In this document: positions 7,643-16,043 of the stretch, piece by piece | How positions within the stretch are numbered: position 1 is the stretch's first letter | Layout: every line of letters begins with the position of its first letter | NCBI RefSeq assembly: GCF_000745775.1 | Contig: NZ_JQJY01000009.1 | Location: 248,001 to 312,000 of the forward strand | Origin: Flavobacterium sp. ASV13 | GTDB taxonomy: Bacteria > Bacteroidota > Bacteroidia > Flavobacteriales > Flavobacteriaceae | DNA length: 64,000 bases | Reading direction: 5' to 3' | The notes under the pieces: model-generated | The model's database searches: none | The model's input: the letters and a program-made list of their open reading frames with translations, nothing else | Told to the model about the DNA's origin: nothing | Position numbers and translations under genes: made by a program

Positions 7643-10282
7643 ATGAAATCACAAGACGTACGTAAACAATTTTTAGATTTTTTTGAGAGTAAAGGACATA
7701 CTATCGTTCCTTCAGCTCCTATTGTTCTTAAAGACGATCCAACCCTTATGTTCAATAACTCGGGAATGGCCCAGTTTAAAGAATTTTTCTTAGGGAATGG
7801 AACTCCAAAAAGTCCAAGAATAGCCGATACGCAAAAATGTCTTCGTGTTTCAGGAAAACATAACGATCTTGAAGAAGTTGGTATTGATACCTACCACCAC
7901 ACTATGTTTGAGATGCTTGGAAACTGGTCTTTTGGAGATTATTTCAAAAAAGAGGCTATCAACTGGGCATGGGAATTATTGACAGAAGTGTATAAAATCC
8001 CAAAAGAAAATCTTTATGTTTCTGTTTTTGAAGGAAGTAAAGAAGATAATGTTCCGTTTGACCAAGAAGCTTGGGATATCTGGAAAACATTAATTGACGA
8101 AGACCGAATCATTCTTGGAAATAAAAAAGATAATTTCTGGGAAATGGGTGATCAAGGACCATGCGGACCTTGTTCTGAAATTCACGTTGATTTACGTTCT
8201 GAAGAAGAAAAAGCTCAGGTTTCTGGAAAAAGTTTAGTTAATAATGATCATCCACAAGTAGTTGAAATCTGGAATAACGTATTCATGGAATTTAACCGTA
8301 AAGCGGATGGTTCTTTGGAAAAACTTCCTGCACAACACGTAGATACCGGAATGGGATTTGAGCGTTTGTGTATGGCTTTACAAGGAAAAACATCAAATTA
8401 TGATACTGATGTTTTCATGCCTTTGATTAGAGAAATCGAAACCATTACAGGAGCAAAATATACAACTAATGATGTAACAGACATTAGTGAAGAACAAAAT
8501 AAAATGAATATTGCTATTCGTGTAGTTGCAGATCACGTTCGTGCGGTAGCATTTGCTATTGCTGATGGACAGTTGCCTTCTAACACGGGTGCAGGATATG
8601 TAATTCGTAGAATTTTACGTCGTGCTATTCGTTACGGATTTACTTTCTTAGGAACAAAAGAGCCATTTATTTTCAAATTAGTTGAAACTTTAAGCGAGCA
8701 AATGGGAGATTCTTTCCCGGAAATCAGAACACAGAAAGCACTTTGTTCGAATGTGATTCGTGAAGAAGAAAACTCTTTCTTAAGAACATTAGATCAGGGA
8801 TTAATTCTTTTGGATGCTGTAATCTTAAATAATGCAGGAGATACAATCGACGGTAAAAAAGCTTTTGAATTGTATGATACTTACGGTTTTCCAATCGATT
8901 TAACGGCTTTGATTCTTTCAGAAAAAGGATTGAAATTAGACGAAAAAGGATTCCAGGAACAATTACAATTGCAAAAAGAAAGATCTCGTGCAGCATCAAA
9001 AGTAACTGCTGGAGACTGGAATGTAATTGTTGAAGATGACATTCAGGAATTTGTTGGTTATGACAGATTATCTCAGCAAGTTAAAATCACGAAATACAGA
9101 AGAGTAGAAAGTGTAAAAGATGGAGAAATTTTCCAATTAGTTTTCAATGCTACACCGTTTTACGGGGAAAGCGGAGGACAAACTGGAGATAAAGGATATC
9201 TTGAAGCTCAAAATGGTGATATTATTTATATCATTGATACTAAAAAAGAAAATAATCAAACTGTTCATTTAGCAAAATCGCTTCCTGAAAATATTACTGG
9301 AACTTTTAATGCTGTTGTTGATGCAATTCAAAGAGCTAAAACTTCTTCAAATCACTCGGCTACGCATTTATTGCACCAAGGTTTGCGTAAGATTTTAGGA
9401 ACTCATATTGAACAAAAAGGTTCGATGGTTCGTAATGCTTCACTTCGTTTTGACTTTTCTCATTTCTCTAAAGTTACAGATGAAGAATTGCTAGAAGTAG
9501 AGAACTTTGTAAATGCAAGAATTCGTGAGAGTTTGCCATTAATCGAGAAAAGAGCCATTCCGAAAGAACAAGCGCTTGAAGATGGAGCAATTGCTTTATT
9601 TGGAGAGAAATATGGCGATTTAGTTCGTACAATTAAATTTGGTGATTCTGTCGAATTATGTGGAGGAACACACGTTGCAAATACATCAGATATCTGGCAT
9701 TTTAAAATTGTTTCAGAAGGAGCAGTTGCAGCCGGAATCAGAAGAATTGAAGCGATTACAAGCGAGGCAGCAAAAGAGTATTTTGAGTCTCAGGCAATTT
9801 CTTTTAATGAAATTAAAGAAGTGCTTAAAAATGCTCAGGATCCTGTAAAAGCGATTCAGGTATTGCAAGATGAAAATGCTCAATTGAAAAAACAAGTGGA
9901 AGCTTTATTGAAAGATAAAGCTAAAAATATGAAAGCTGATTTAGCTAAAGAATTACAAGAAATCAACGGCGTTCAATTCTTAGCAAAACAAGTTGATTTG
10001 AACCCAGAGGGGGCAAAAGATTTAGCTTACGAATTGGGAGGCTCATATAACAACTTATTTGTAGTTTTCGCAACTGCTCACGAAGGAAAACCGATGTTAA
10101 CTTGTTATATTTCTAAAGAAATTGTAGCAGAGAAAAACTTAAACGCTGGACAAGTAGTTCGCGAATTAGGAAAATACATTCAAGGTGGAGGAGGAGGACA
10201 ACCTTTCTTCGCAACTGCTGGAGGTAAAAATGTTGACGGAATTGGTGAGGCTTTGGCGAAAGCGGTTGGTTTCGTGAAGTAA
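7643..10282 (+). CDS. alaS: Alanine--tRNA ligase
   Basis: This 879-residue protein is full length (E. coli AlaRS is 876). It carries the class II catalytic core (residues 1 to about 240, with FNNSGMAQFKEFFLG and the motif 2 region FEMLGNWSFGDYF), the tRNA-binding middle domain and the editing domain with HxxxH (HSATH) and CGGTH. It ends in the DHHA1/C-Ala domain, whose glycine-rich segment (QGGGGGQPFFATAGG) is typical. It charges tRNA-Ala and clears mischarged Ser/Gly. It is divergent from the M23 gene and preceded directly by an octamer repeat array. Confidence 0.98.
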   Translation: MKSQDVRKQFLDFFESKGHTIVPSAPIVLKDDPTLMFNNSGMAQFKEFFLGNGTPKSPRIADTQKCLRVSGKHNDLEEVGIDTYHHTMFEMLGNWSFGDYFKKEAINWAWELLTEVYKIPKENLYVSVFEGSKEDNVPFDQEAWDIWKTLIDEDRIILGNKKDNFWEMGDQGPCGPCSEIHVDLRSEEEKAQVSGKSLVNNDHPQVVEIWNNVFMEFNRKADGSLEKLPAQHVDTGMGFERLCMALQGKTSNYDTDVFMPLIREIETITGAKYTTNDVTDISEEQNKMNIAIRVVADHVRAVAFAIADGQLPSNTGAGYVIRRILRRAIRYGFTFLGTKEPFIFKLVETLSEQMGDSFPEIRTQKALCSNVIREEENSFLRTLDQGLILLDAVILNNAGDTIDGKKAFELYDTYGFPIDLTALILSEKGLKLDEKGFQEQLQLQKERSRAASKVTAGDWNVIVEDDIQEFVGYDRLSQQVKITKYRRVESVKDGEIFQLVFNATPFYGESGGQTGDKGYLEAQNGDIIYIIDTKKENNQTVHLAKSLPENITGTFNAVVDAIQRAKTSSNHSATHLLHQGLRKILGTHIEQKGSMVRNASLRFDFSHFSKVTDEELLEVENFVNARIRESLPLIEKRAIPKEQALEDGAIALFGEKYGDLVRTIKFGDSVELCGGTHVANTSDIWHFKIVSEGAVAAGIRRIEAITSEAAKEYFESQAISFNEIKEVLKNAQDPVKAIQVLQDENAQLKKQVEALLKDKAKNMKADLAKELQEINGVQFLAKQVDLNPEGAKDLAYELGGSYNNLFVVFATAHEGKPMLTCYISKEIVAEKNLNAGQVVRELGKYIQGGGGGQPFFATAGGKNVDGIGEALAKAVGFVK

Positions 10283-10288
10283 TTTTTA

Positions 10289-10318
10289 ATCTCGCAAAGA
10301 CGCAGAGTCGCAAAGTTT
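10289..10318 (+). repeat. Dispersed repeat, TCGCAAAG family (copy 1)
   Basis: The copy has three eight-base units, TCGCAAAG, then ACGCAGAG, then TCGCAAAG again. It starts seven bases after the alaS stop. The same motif recurs at 10396-10425 (one base different) and as inverted-repeat pairs near 10.9, 17.0 and 25.5 kb. Confidence 0.8.
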
Positions 10319-10345
10319 AATTTTTAAGCTTTGCGATTTTTTTTT
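10308..10345 (+). terminator. Terminator of alaS built from a repeat copy
   Basis: TCGCAAAG (10308-10315) pairs with CTTTGCGA (10329-10336), and a run of nine T follows. The left arm is the last unit of the dispersed repeat. Confidence 0.7.
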
Positions 10346-10395
10346 GCGCTAATTTAATTGCTAAGGTTTATGTTTTTGAAATAGAAGATTTACTA

Positions 10396-10425
10396 ATCTC
10401 GCAAAGACGCAGGGTCGCAAAGTTT
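10396..10425 (+). repeat. Dispersed repeat, TCGCAAAG family (copy 2, left flank of GxxExxY gene)
   Basis: The copy is identical to the one at 10289-10318 except for one base (GGG for GAG in the middle unit). It lies 44 bases before the GxxExxY start codon. Confidence 0.8.
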
Positions 10426-10468
10426 TTTAAGTTTTATTTTTGTAAGTTTATACTTTGATTTAAAAAGA

Positions 10469-10846
10469 ATGACTGAGAATGAGATTTCAGCTGTTGTGGT
10501 TGATGTTTGTTATAAAATTCATGTGAAATTAGGACCTGGTTTATTGGAATCTGTTTATGAAGCTATTTTACATCATGAATTAACTAAGAGAGGATTAACT
10601 GTAGAAAGACAAAAAACTTTACCCGTTATTTGGGATCAAATAAATCTGGATATTGGATTTAGAGCAGATTTAATTGTTGAAAATAAAGTGATTTTGGAAA
10701 TTAAATCAATCGAACAATTGACGGATATTCACGCCAAACAAGTTTTAACTTATCTTAAAATCACAAAAATGAAGTTGGGCTTACTAATTAACTTTAACGT
10801 ACCAATTATCAAATTTGGAATTAAAAGAGTCGTTTCAAATCTTTAA
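10469..10846 (+). CDS. GxxExxY protein (PD-(D/E)XK-like)
   Basis: This 125-residue protein shows the name-giving motif GLLESVY at residues 24-30. It also has a PD-(D/E)XK-nuclease-like core: D67 (RADLIV), E77-x-K79 (ILEIKS) and the QxxxY motif Q91-Y95 (QVLTYL). The family (PDDEXK_3) is common in Flavobacterium and often multicopy. Its biological role is unknown, and nuclease activity is predicted, not shown. The gene is flanked on the left by direct copies and on the right by an inverted-repeat copy of the TCGCAAAG repeat. That suggests a repeat-associated or mobile origin rather than a housekeeping role. Confidence 0.88.
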   Translation: MTENEISAVVVDVCYKIHVKLGPGLLESVYEAILHHELTKRGLTVERQKTLPVIWDQINLDIGFRADLIVENKVILEIKSIEQLTDIHAKQVLTYLKITKMKLGLLINFNVPIIKFGIKRVVSNL

Positions 10847-10874
10847 TAAAACACTTTAAAACTTAAATAAAAAA

Positions 10875-10928
10875 GCAGAGTCGCAAAGTATATAAAAAAA
10901 CTTTGCGACTCTGCGTCTTTGCGAGATT
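10875..10928. repeat. TCGCAAAG-family inverted repeat (right flank of GxxExxY gene; shared terminator)
   Basis: A perfect 14-base inverted repeat lies at 10875-10888 and 10901-10914, with a 12-base A/T loop. The right arm extends to 10928 as a full inverted repeat copy. It lies between convergent genes (GxxExxY and the ABC exporter) and could end transcription of both. Confidence 0.8.
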
Positions 10929-10934
10929 AAAAAA

Positions 10935-12680
10935 TTACTTACGCTCCCCAATTTGCTGGCGCCACATAGCGTAATACAATCCTTTTTCAGCAATCAAATC
11001 ATCATGTTTACCTTGCTCGATAATTTTACCTTGTTCCAAGACAAATATTCTATCAGCGTGCATTACAGTTGATAAACGGTGTGCAATTAAAACTGTAATT
11101 CTATTTTTATCTGAAATATTTCTGATAGTAGCATTAATTTCTTCTTCGGTAATAGAATCCAAAGCCGAAGTTGCTTCATCAAAAATCAATAAATTTGGAT
11201 TTCTAAGAATAGCTCTGGCAATAGACAAACGCTGTTTTTCTCCACCCGAAACTTTAATTCCGCCTTCACCAATTGTGGTGTTCAAACCATCTTCAGCACG
11301 TTTTAACAATTTTTCGCAGCTTGCTCTTTTTAGGGCATCGTATAAATCTTCATCGGTTGCATTTGGTTTAACAAACAATAAATTTTCGCGAATTGTTCCG
11401 GAGAATAATTGAGCGTCCTGGGTTACAAAACCTAACTGCTTTCTTAAATCTAGTAAATCAATCTCGGCAGAATCGATATCATTGTAAAAAACCTGACCTT
11501 CTGCAGGCGTGTATAATCCAACTAATAATTTTACCAAAGTTGTTTTTCCGGAACCAGACGGACCGACAAATGCAACAGTTTGTCCTTGTTTAATTTCAAA
11601 ATTGATATCTTCTACGGCTTTAAATTTTGCCGTTTTATGTTTGAAACTAACATTTGAAAATAAAAGTGATTGAATTGCGCCAACATGTTTTGGACTTTTA
11701 GGACGAAATTCTTTTGGAGCATTTAATAATGTTCTGAAATTCTCCATAGAAACTTTCGTTTCATTAACTGCAATAATAAAGTTTCCAAGTTCCTGAAGCG
11801 GACCAAAAATGAAGAAAGTGAAAAATACCATCGTCAATAAATCACCCACAATAATTTTACCTCCAAACAAGAAGTAATACAAAGTAAACACCACACAAGT
11901 TCTTAAAAAATGAACCGTTGTTCCCTGAATAAAACTCAAACTTCTGATATAACGAACTTTCTCTAATTCGAGATGTAAAATCTTAAAAGTATTTAAGTTA
12001 AGACGTTTTTCTTCTTGATACGTCAAACCTAGACTTTTTACAAGTTCAATGTTTCGCAAACTTTCGGTTGTTGAGCCAGCCAAAGCATTTGTCTGGTTTA
12101 CAATTTTTTTAGAAACTACTTTTATCTTTTTTCCTAAATAAGAGCTTACCAAAGCAATAATTGGCGCCGTAATTAAAAAGATAATTGAAATACGATAATC
12201 GATTCGGGCAACATAAACAATTACGAATATGAATCCGATAATGGTTTGAAAGATTAACGAAATCGAAAGTGTAATTAATTTTTCAGAATCAGAACGAACT
12301 TTGGTTAGTTTGCTTAAAGTTTCACCGCTTCGTTGATCTTCGAATTCGGCGTATGGTAAATCCAAAGATTTTTTAATTCCATCAGTATACATTTGAGCAC
12401 CAGTTCGCTGAATGACAACATTGGTGAAATAGTCCTGAAAGTTTTTAGTAATTCGGGAAATCATTGCTGCTCCAAGCGAAAGCCCAAGCCAAAATGACAA
12501 TGATTTGATAAAACCAGTTGCGTTTCCATCATATTTATGGAGCCCGACACCGCAATCCTGCATTAATTTACCGGTAATAATTGAATCTGATAAACTGAAA
12601 CAAATGTTTATCGAAGCCATAATCAGCGCAAAAAACAAAAGCATTTTGTGTCTGATTATATAAGAATATAATAATTTCAT
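10935..12680 (-). CDS. ABC exporter, fused permease and ATPase
   Basis: This 581-residue half-transporter has an N-terminal six-helix type I exporter domain (about 1-310) and a nucleotide-binding domain (about 335-575). The latter carries Walker A (VGPSGSGKTTL), the Q-loop (VTQDAQLF), the signature motif (KVSGGEKQRLSIARA), Walker B (NLLIFDEATSALD) and the switch histidine (VLIAHRLSTV). It should work as a homodimer in the inner membrane, MsbA-like in build. The substrate cannot be predicted: lipid, peptide or drug are all possible. It stands alone and is convergent with the GxxExxY gene. Confidence 0.93.
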   Translation of the reverse strand: MKLLYSYIIRHKMLLFFALIMASINICFSLSDSIITGKLMQDCGVGLHKYDGNATGFIKSLSFWLGLSLGAAMISRITKNFQDYFTNVVIQRTGAQMYTDGIKKSLDLPYAEFEDQRSGETLSKLTKVRSDSEKLITLSISLIFQTIIGFIFVIVYVARIDYRISIIFLITAPIIALVSSYLGKKIKVVSKKIVNQTNALAGSTTESLRNIELVKSLGLTYQEEKRLNLNTFKILHLELEKVRYIRSLSFIQGTTVHFLRTCVVFTLYYFLFGGKIIVGDLLTMVFFTFFIFGPLQELGNFIIAVNETKVSMENFRTLLNAPKEFRPKSPKHVGAIQSLLFSNVSFKHKTAKFKAVEDINFEIKQGQTVAFVGPSGSGKTTLVKLLVGLYTPAEGQVFYNDIDSAEIDLLDLRKQLGFVTQDAQLFSGTIRENLLFVKPNATDEDLYDALKRASCEKLLKRAEDGLNTTIGEGGIKVSGGEKQRLSIARAILRNPNLLIFDEATSALDSITEEEINATIRNISDKNRITVLIAHRLSTVMHADRIFVLEQGKIIEQGKHDDLIAEKGLYYAMWRQQIGERK

Positions 12681-13049
12681 ATGATTTTTAGAAAAGTGGA
12701 AGATGCAAAAGTAAGCAATTGTTTTAGTTTGTAAAGTTGATTTATGTTATTTAAAATGTAATTTTTTTTACGGTTAAATTATATGTGTTTTTATAGTATT
12801 ATATGTTTGAAATTTTAGGAAGTATTTTTAAACTTTTGAATAAATATAAAAATAAGAAAACAACTATTTTTATTACAGTATTTTGTTTTGTAGTTAAATT
12901 TCTAAAGAAGTAATTTCTTGTGTATAGTAGTTGTTTTTAGTGTGTTAAAAAAGGTTAATTGTGTTTTTTGTTCTGATTATGGAAACCCGTAAGGCTTTGA
13001 TTTTGGATTGTGCTATGTTTGTTTCATTAACAAATTTATCCAAATCAAA
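12681..13049. other. AT-rich intergenic region (divergent promoters)
   Basis: This stretch separates the ABC exporter from the divergent lipoprotein gene. It is very AT-rich with many T runs. Besides the promoter box at 13014-13021, I see no repeat, hairpin or convincing ORF in it. Confidence 0.5.
13014..13021 (+). promoter_or_regulatory. -7 promoter box (TAnnTTTG) of the lipoprotein gene
   Basis: TATGTTTG matches the consensus exactly. It lies 29 bases before the ATG at 13050 and downstream of an earlier in-frame ATG at 13008, so it supports 13050 as the true start. Confidence 0.5.
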
Positions 13050-13778
13050 ATGAAAAAAATCCTATGTCTTTTCGGAGCTTTGACTCTATTATTAACTTCA
13101 TGTTCTAGTGATGATTCGTCTTCAAATTCTGGTTTACTTAAAAAAACCGTTATTACAGCTCCTGATGGTGATAAATACACTATCAGTTATAAGTATGATG
13201 GTAATAAAATAGTAAGTGCGATAGATGATTCAGGTGATGTAAGTCTTTATTATACTTATACAGGAGATTTAATTACCAAAATAGAGTTTAAAAACCCTGA
13301 TGGAACAATCGACCAAATAAATAATTTTTCATATAATGCAGAAGGTAAATTAACAACTTTTGTAAGAGTAGAACCAAATATGGATTGGGGACATAAGGAA
13401 GTTTATACTTATAATGCTGATGGAACTGTAACAGCTCAATCGTATTCAGGTGACGGTACAACTCAAACAAACAAAGGAACAAGTAATACAATTAAATTTG
13501 TAAACGGAGAAGTTAGTGAAATAGTTAGTTCAGCAAGTTGGGAAAATCATAAATATACTTATGACAATAAAAATAACCCTACGAAAAATATTTTAGGAAT
13601 GGATAAAATTGCATTTGTTGATGGAGAAGGAAATGGAGTAAAATTTAATATTTTGACAGATACATCAGAAGGAGATTTGTGGACAAATAGCACTTTTACT
13701 TATAATGAGCAAGGATACCCAACTAAAGAAGTTGATAAAGGATCTGACAGTTTAGGTACTTCGGAGTACTTCTATTAA
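13050..13778 (+). CDS. YD-repeat-like lipoprotein (DUF4595-type)
   Basis: The 242-residue protein starts MKKILCLFGALTLLLTSCSS, a clear lipoprotein signal with the modified cysteine at residue 18. The rest consists of short repeating beta-hairpin units of the YD type (KYDGNKIVSAID, YTYNADGTV, YTYDNKNNPTKN, FTYNEQGYPTKE). Such proteins are surface- or periplasm-facing lipoproteins of unknown function. It resembles the gene at 15140-15949, on the other side of the protease gene, so the two are likely paralogues. An ATG at 13008 is in frame but lies upstream of the promoter box and would ruin the signal peptide. Confidence 0.75.
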   Translation: MKKILCLFGALTLLLTSCSSDDSSSNSGLLKKTVITAPDGDKYTISYKYDGNKIVSAIDDSGDVSLYYTYTGDLITKIEFKNPDGTIDQINNFSYNAEGKLTTFVRVEPNMDWGHKEVYTYNADGTVTAQSYSGDGTTQTNKGTSNTIKFVNGEVSEIVSSASWENHKYTYDNKNNPTKNILGMDKIAFVDGEGNGVKFNILTDTSEGDLWTNSTFTYNEQGYPTKEVDKGSDSLGTSEYFY

Positions 13779-13797
13779 TAACCACACAATTTTAATT

Positions 13798-13828
13798 ATA
13801 AAAGCCAGATTTTATCTGGCTTTTTTTT
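13798..13828. terminator. Bidirectional terminator between lipoprotein and protease genes
   Basis: AAAAGCCAGAT pairs with ATCTGGCTTTT around a three-base loop, with T/A runs on both sides. It serves two convergent genes. Confidence 0.85.
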
Positions 13829-13831
13829 GAT

Positions 13832-15007
13832 CTATATTTTTCCTTTTTTCGCTGACCATTTTACAACACCATTTTGAATTAGTTCAAGATCTCCATTATC
13901 CTGTAAATGAAGTTGTGCGTTTGTAATCCCAGAAATTTTACTTCTCCAAACAATTTCCTGCAAGAACATACCGTTAGGTCGTGATCCTAAAATTCCAATC
14001 TCTCCACTATTTGAAAAAAAACACATAGCGTTATTATAGATAGGAGATCCAACTAACCATATTTTTTGATTATTTGAGTTGTCCAGTATAAATAAGCAAC
14101 CTGAATCAAATTCTAATGAATATCTTCCATTAGGTGATTTTATACATTTCCGATAACATGCTAAATCGATTCTTTCTCCAGTTTCTATGACTGATCTTAC
14201 AGCGAAAGGATACCATTTTAGTATTGATTCTTTATCAATTCTTGATAAAGTACTTTGCTCATATACGGCTACACCATTAGTTGTAAGAGATGCGGGTACA
14301 TAATAATGCATTATAGAAAGAGGGTCATATTCAGAGTAATTTGTTGAATTTGCTTTATTAATAACTGATTGATCTACTTTTTCTTTTGACCAATCCATAA
14401 GGTCATAATAGTATTTATATACTTTTGGTAAATCCCATTTAATAGTAGCGGCAGGATTAGTTGTTTCATGAACTAAACCTAATGCATGACCAAATTCATG
14501 TAATATAGTTCTTCTGGAACTTTCATTATCACTAATAGCACCTAAACGCATTGTTGGCGTATTTTGGACATTAGAAAAAAGCGGACTTGGATACATTCCG
14601 ATTGCTCCTAGTTGAGACCAAGTTCCAGGAGTACCTATATTAATAGCAATTTTAATATGAGCATCTTGATCTTTAGGAACATATTCAAATTTTAGATTTG
14701 CATATTTTACCCATTCCGAAGCATATTTTTTTACTATTTCATGTTGAGAATTAGTGCCGTCTAAGAATTTAATTTTTATGGTTTGGCCAATTTCCCAACG
14801 CGGGTCAATAATTGCTGCATTAGACTTTAATGTGAGATCATTTTGTCCTTCTCTTAGGTCAAATGTGCACATAACGATATCCTCATTTTCCTGTGAAAAC
14901 GTTTCAGAATAAGTATCACTTATATCAGCGCTACAAGATGATAATACTAAACTGGTTAATAAAATTTTTAATTTTTTCACAATTATAAGGCTTTCTTTTA
15001 AGCACAA
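13832..15007 (-). CDS. Astacin-like zinc metalloprotease with C-terminal B-lectin domain, lipoprotein
   Basis: The protein has up to 391 residues. The sequence LVLSSCSADI near the start is a lipobox. A GTG at 14980 (VKKLKILLTSLVLSSC) gives a cleaner signal peptide than the ATG at 15007. Residues 170-181 read HEFGHALGLVHE, the HExxHxxGxxHE signature of astacins, and the Met-turn SIMHYY is at 231-236. The last hundred residues (SPNGRYSLEFDSGCLFILDN, LQDNGDLELIQNG) look like a monocot-mannose-type B-lectin fold. It should be a cell-surface protease that binds glycans. It sits between two paralogous YD-type lipoproteins. Confidence 0.85.
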   Translation of the reverse strand: MCLKESLIIVKKLKILLTSLVLSSCSADISDTYSETFSQENEDIVMCTFDLREGQNDLTLKSNAAIIDPRWEIGQTIKIKFLDGTNSQHEIVKKYASEWVKYANLKFEYVPKDQDAHIKIAINIGTPGTWSQLGAIGMYPSPLFSNVQNTPTMRLGAISDNESSRRTILHEFGHALGLVHETTNPAATIKWDLPKVYKYYYDLMDWSKEKVDQSVINKANSTNYSEYDPLSIMHYYVPASLTTNGVAVYEQSTLSRIDKESILKWYPFAVRSVIETGERIDLACYRKCIKSPNGRYSLEFDSGCLFILDNSNNQKIWLVGSPIYNNAMCFFSNSGEIGILGSRPNGMFLQEIVWRSKISGITNAQLHLQDNGDLELIQNGVVKWSAKKGKI

Positions 15008-15139
15008 TTTTCAACACAAAATAAAGTGAGACAATACGTGGTATTTTAATTGTGTCTTATCCTGTTATGATTAAAATTTTTAGTAGAAAATTATTATCAT
15101 AAAAATGTTCATTTTCACCGTAAACTTAATAAATCAATT

Positions 15140-15949
15140 ATGCAAAAGCAATTATCATATTACTTGTTAGCTATAATATTCATTTTAAATTCCTGCTCTA
15201 ATGAAGAGTATAATTATTCTGTAAATACAATCTTGCCAAAAACGGTAAAAACGATATATTCGGATCATCCTAAAGATAATTTTTCGACTGATTTTATTTA
15301 TGATGGAAATAAAATTGTGAGTATAAGGAACAAAAATGAAAAAAGAGATTATGAATATGAGGGTAATAATATCGTTAAAGAAACTGTATATAGTTTGTAT
15401 AAAGGTGAAGAAACTAAATATGCAGAAACAAATTATAGTTACAAAAATGACAGTTTGAAAACAGTTACTAAATTTTTAAACGGAGAAAAAATAAGATACG
15501 ATTATAGCTATAACAATAATGGTTCAATAACTAAAGAAGTCTATAATTTAGACAATAACACTAGTAAAGAATCAAAAAAATCTGAAAAAAAGTTGATTAC
15601 TATCATTAATGGAAATATCGCAAATTTAGAATCTGATTGGGGAGATGATTATGATGTCATTAGTATTTCTAAATACGAATACGATACAAATAACAATGCC
15701 TTTAAAAATATTGCAGGCTTAAATTTACTGCTCGATCAGTTTAGTTTGGATTCAGGAATAAGCTTGTCTTCAAATAATAATATAAAGCGATATAAAGTAA
15801 ATTATAAACAAGGACTATTATCAAATATAGCTTTTGAACCATATTGGTTTAAAATGGAATACGAATACAATAAAAATGGTTATCCAATAAAGAAAACAAC
15901 TTATGATTATGCTGAAAGGATAACTGAAATAGTTGAGTATGTATATTAA
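15140..15949 (+). CDS. YD-repeat-like lipoprotein (paralogue of the 13050 gene)
   Basis: The 269-residue protein has a lipoprotein signal (LLAIIFILNSCSNEEYN). Its repeating YD-type units include DFIYDGNKIVSIRNKNEKRD, DYSYNNNGSITKE and YEYNKNGYPIKKTTYD. The phrase YDGNKIVS is shared with the gene at 13050-13778. Function is unknown, and it is unusually rich in Asn and Lys. The gene is divergent from the protease gene. Confidence 0.75.
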   Translation: MQKQLSYYLLAIIFILNSCSNEEYNYSVNTILPKTVKTIYSDHPKDNFSTDFIYDGNKIVSIRNKNEKRDYEYEGNNIVKETVYSLYKGEETKYAETNYSYKNDSLKTVTKFLNGEKIRYDYSYNNNGSITKEVYNLDNNTSKESKKSEKKLITIINGNIANLESDWGDDYDVISISKYEYDTNNNAFKNIAGLNLLLDQFSLDSGISLSSNNNIKRYKVNYKQGLLSNIAFEPYWFKMEYEYNKNGYPIKKTTYDYAERITEIVEYVY

Positions 15950-15972
15950 TTTTCAAAAGAAAATAAATCTGT

Positions 15973-16004
15973 AAAAACCAAATACAAAAGTATTTGGTTT
16001 TTTG
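15973..16004. terminator. Terminator after the second YD lipoprotein
   Basis: AAAACCAAATAC pairs with GTATTTGGTTTT around an AAAA loop, followed by further T. It overlaps the most upstream ATG of the next frame (16002), which argues against that start. Confidence 0.85.
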
Positions 16005-16043
16005 TTTATAAAAAATAACCGAAATTTACAGAAAACAATTCTC

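Noticed and set aside
12979..13053. 24-codon ORF overlapping the lipoprotein start by ATGA
   Set aside because: It spans the -7 promoter box of the following gene, so most of it would not be in that transcript. No amino acid bias supports a leader role.
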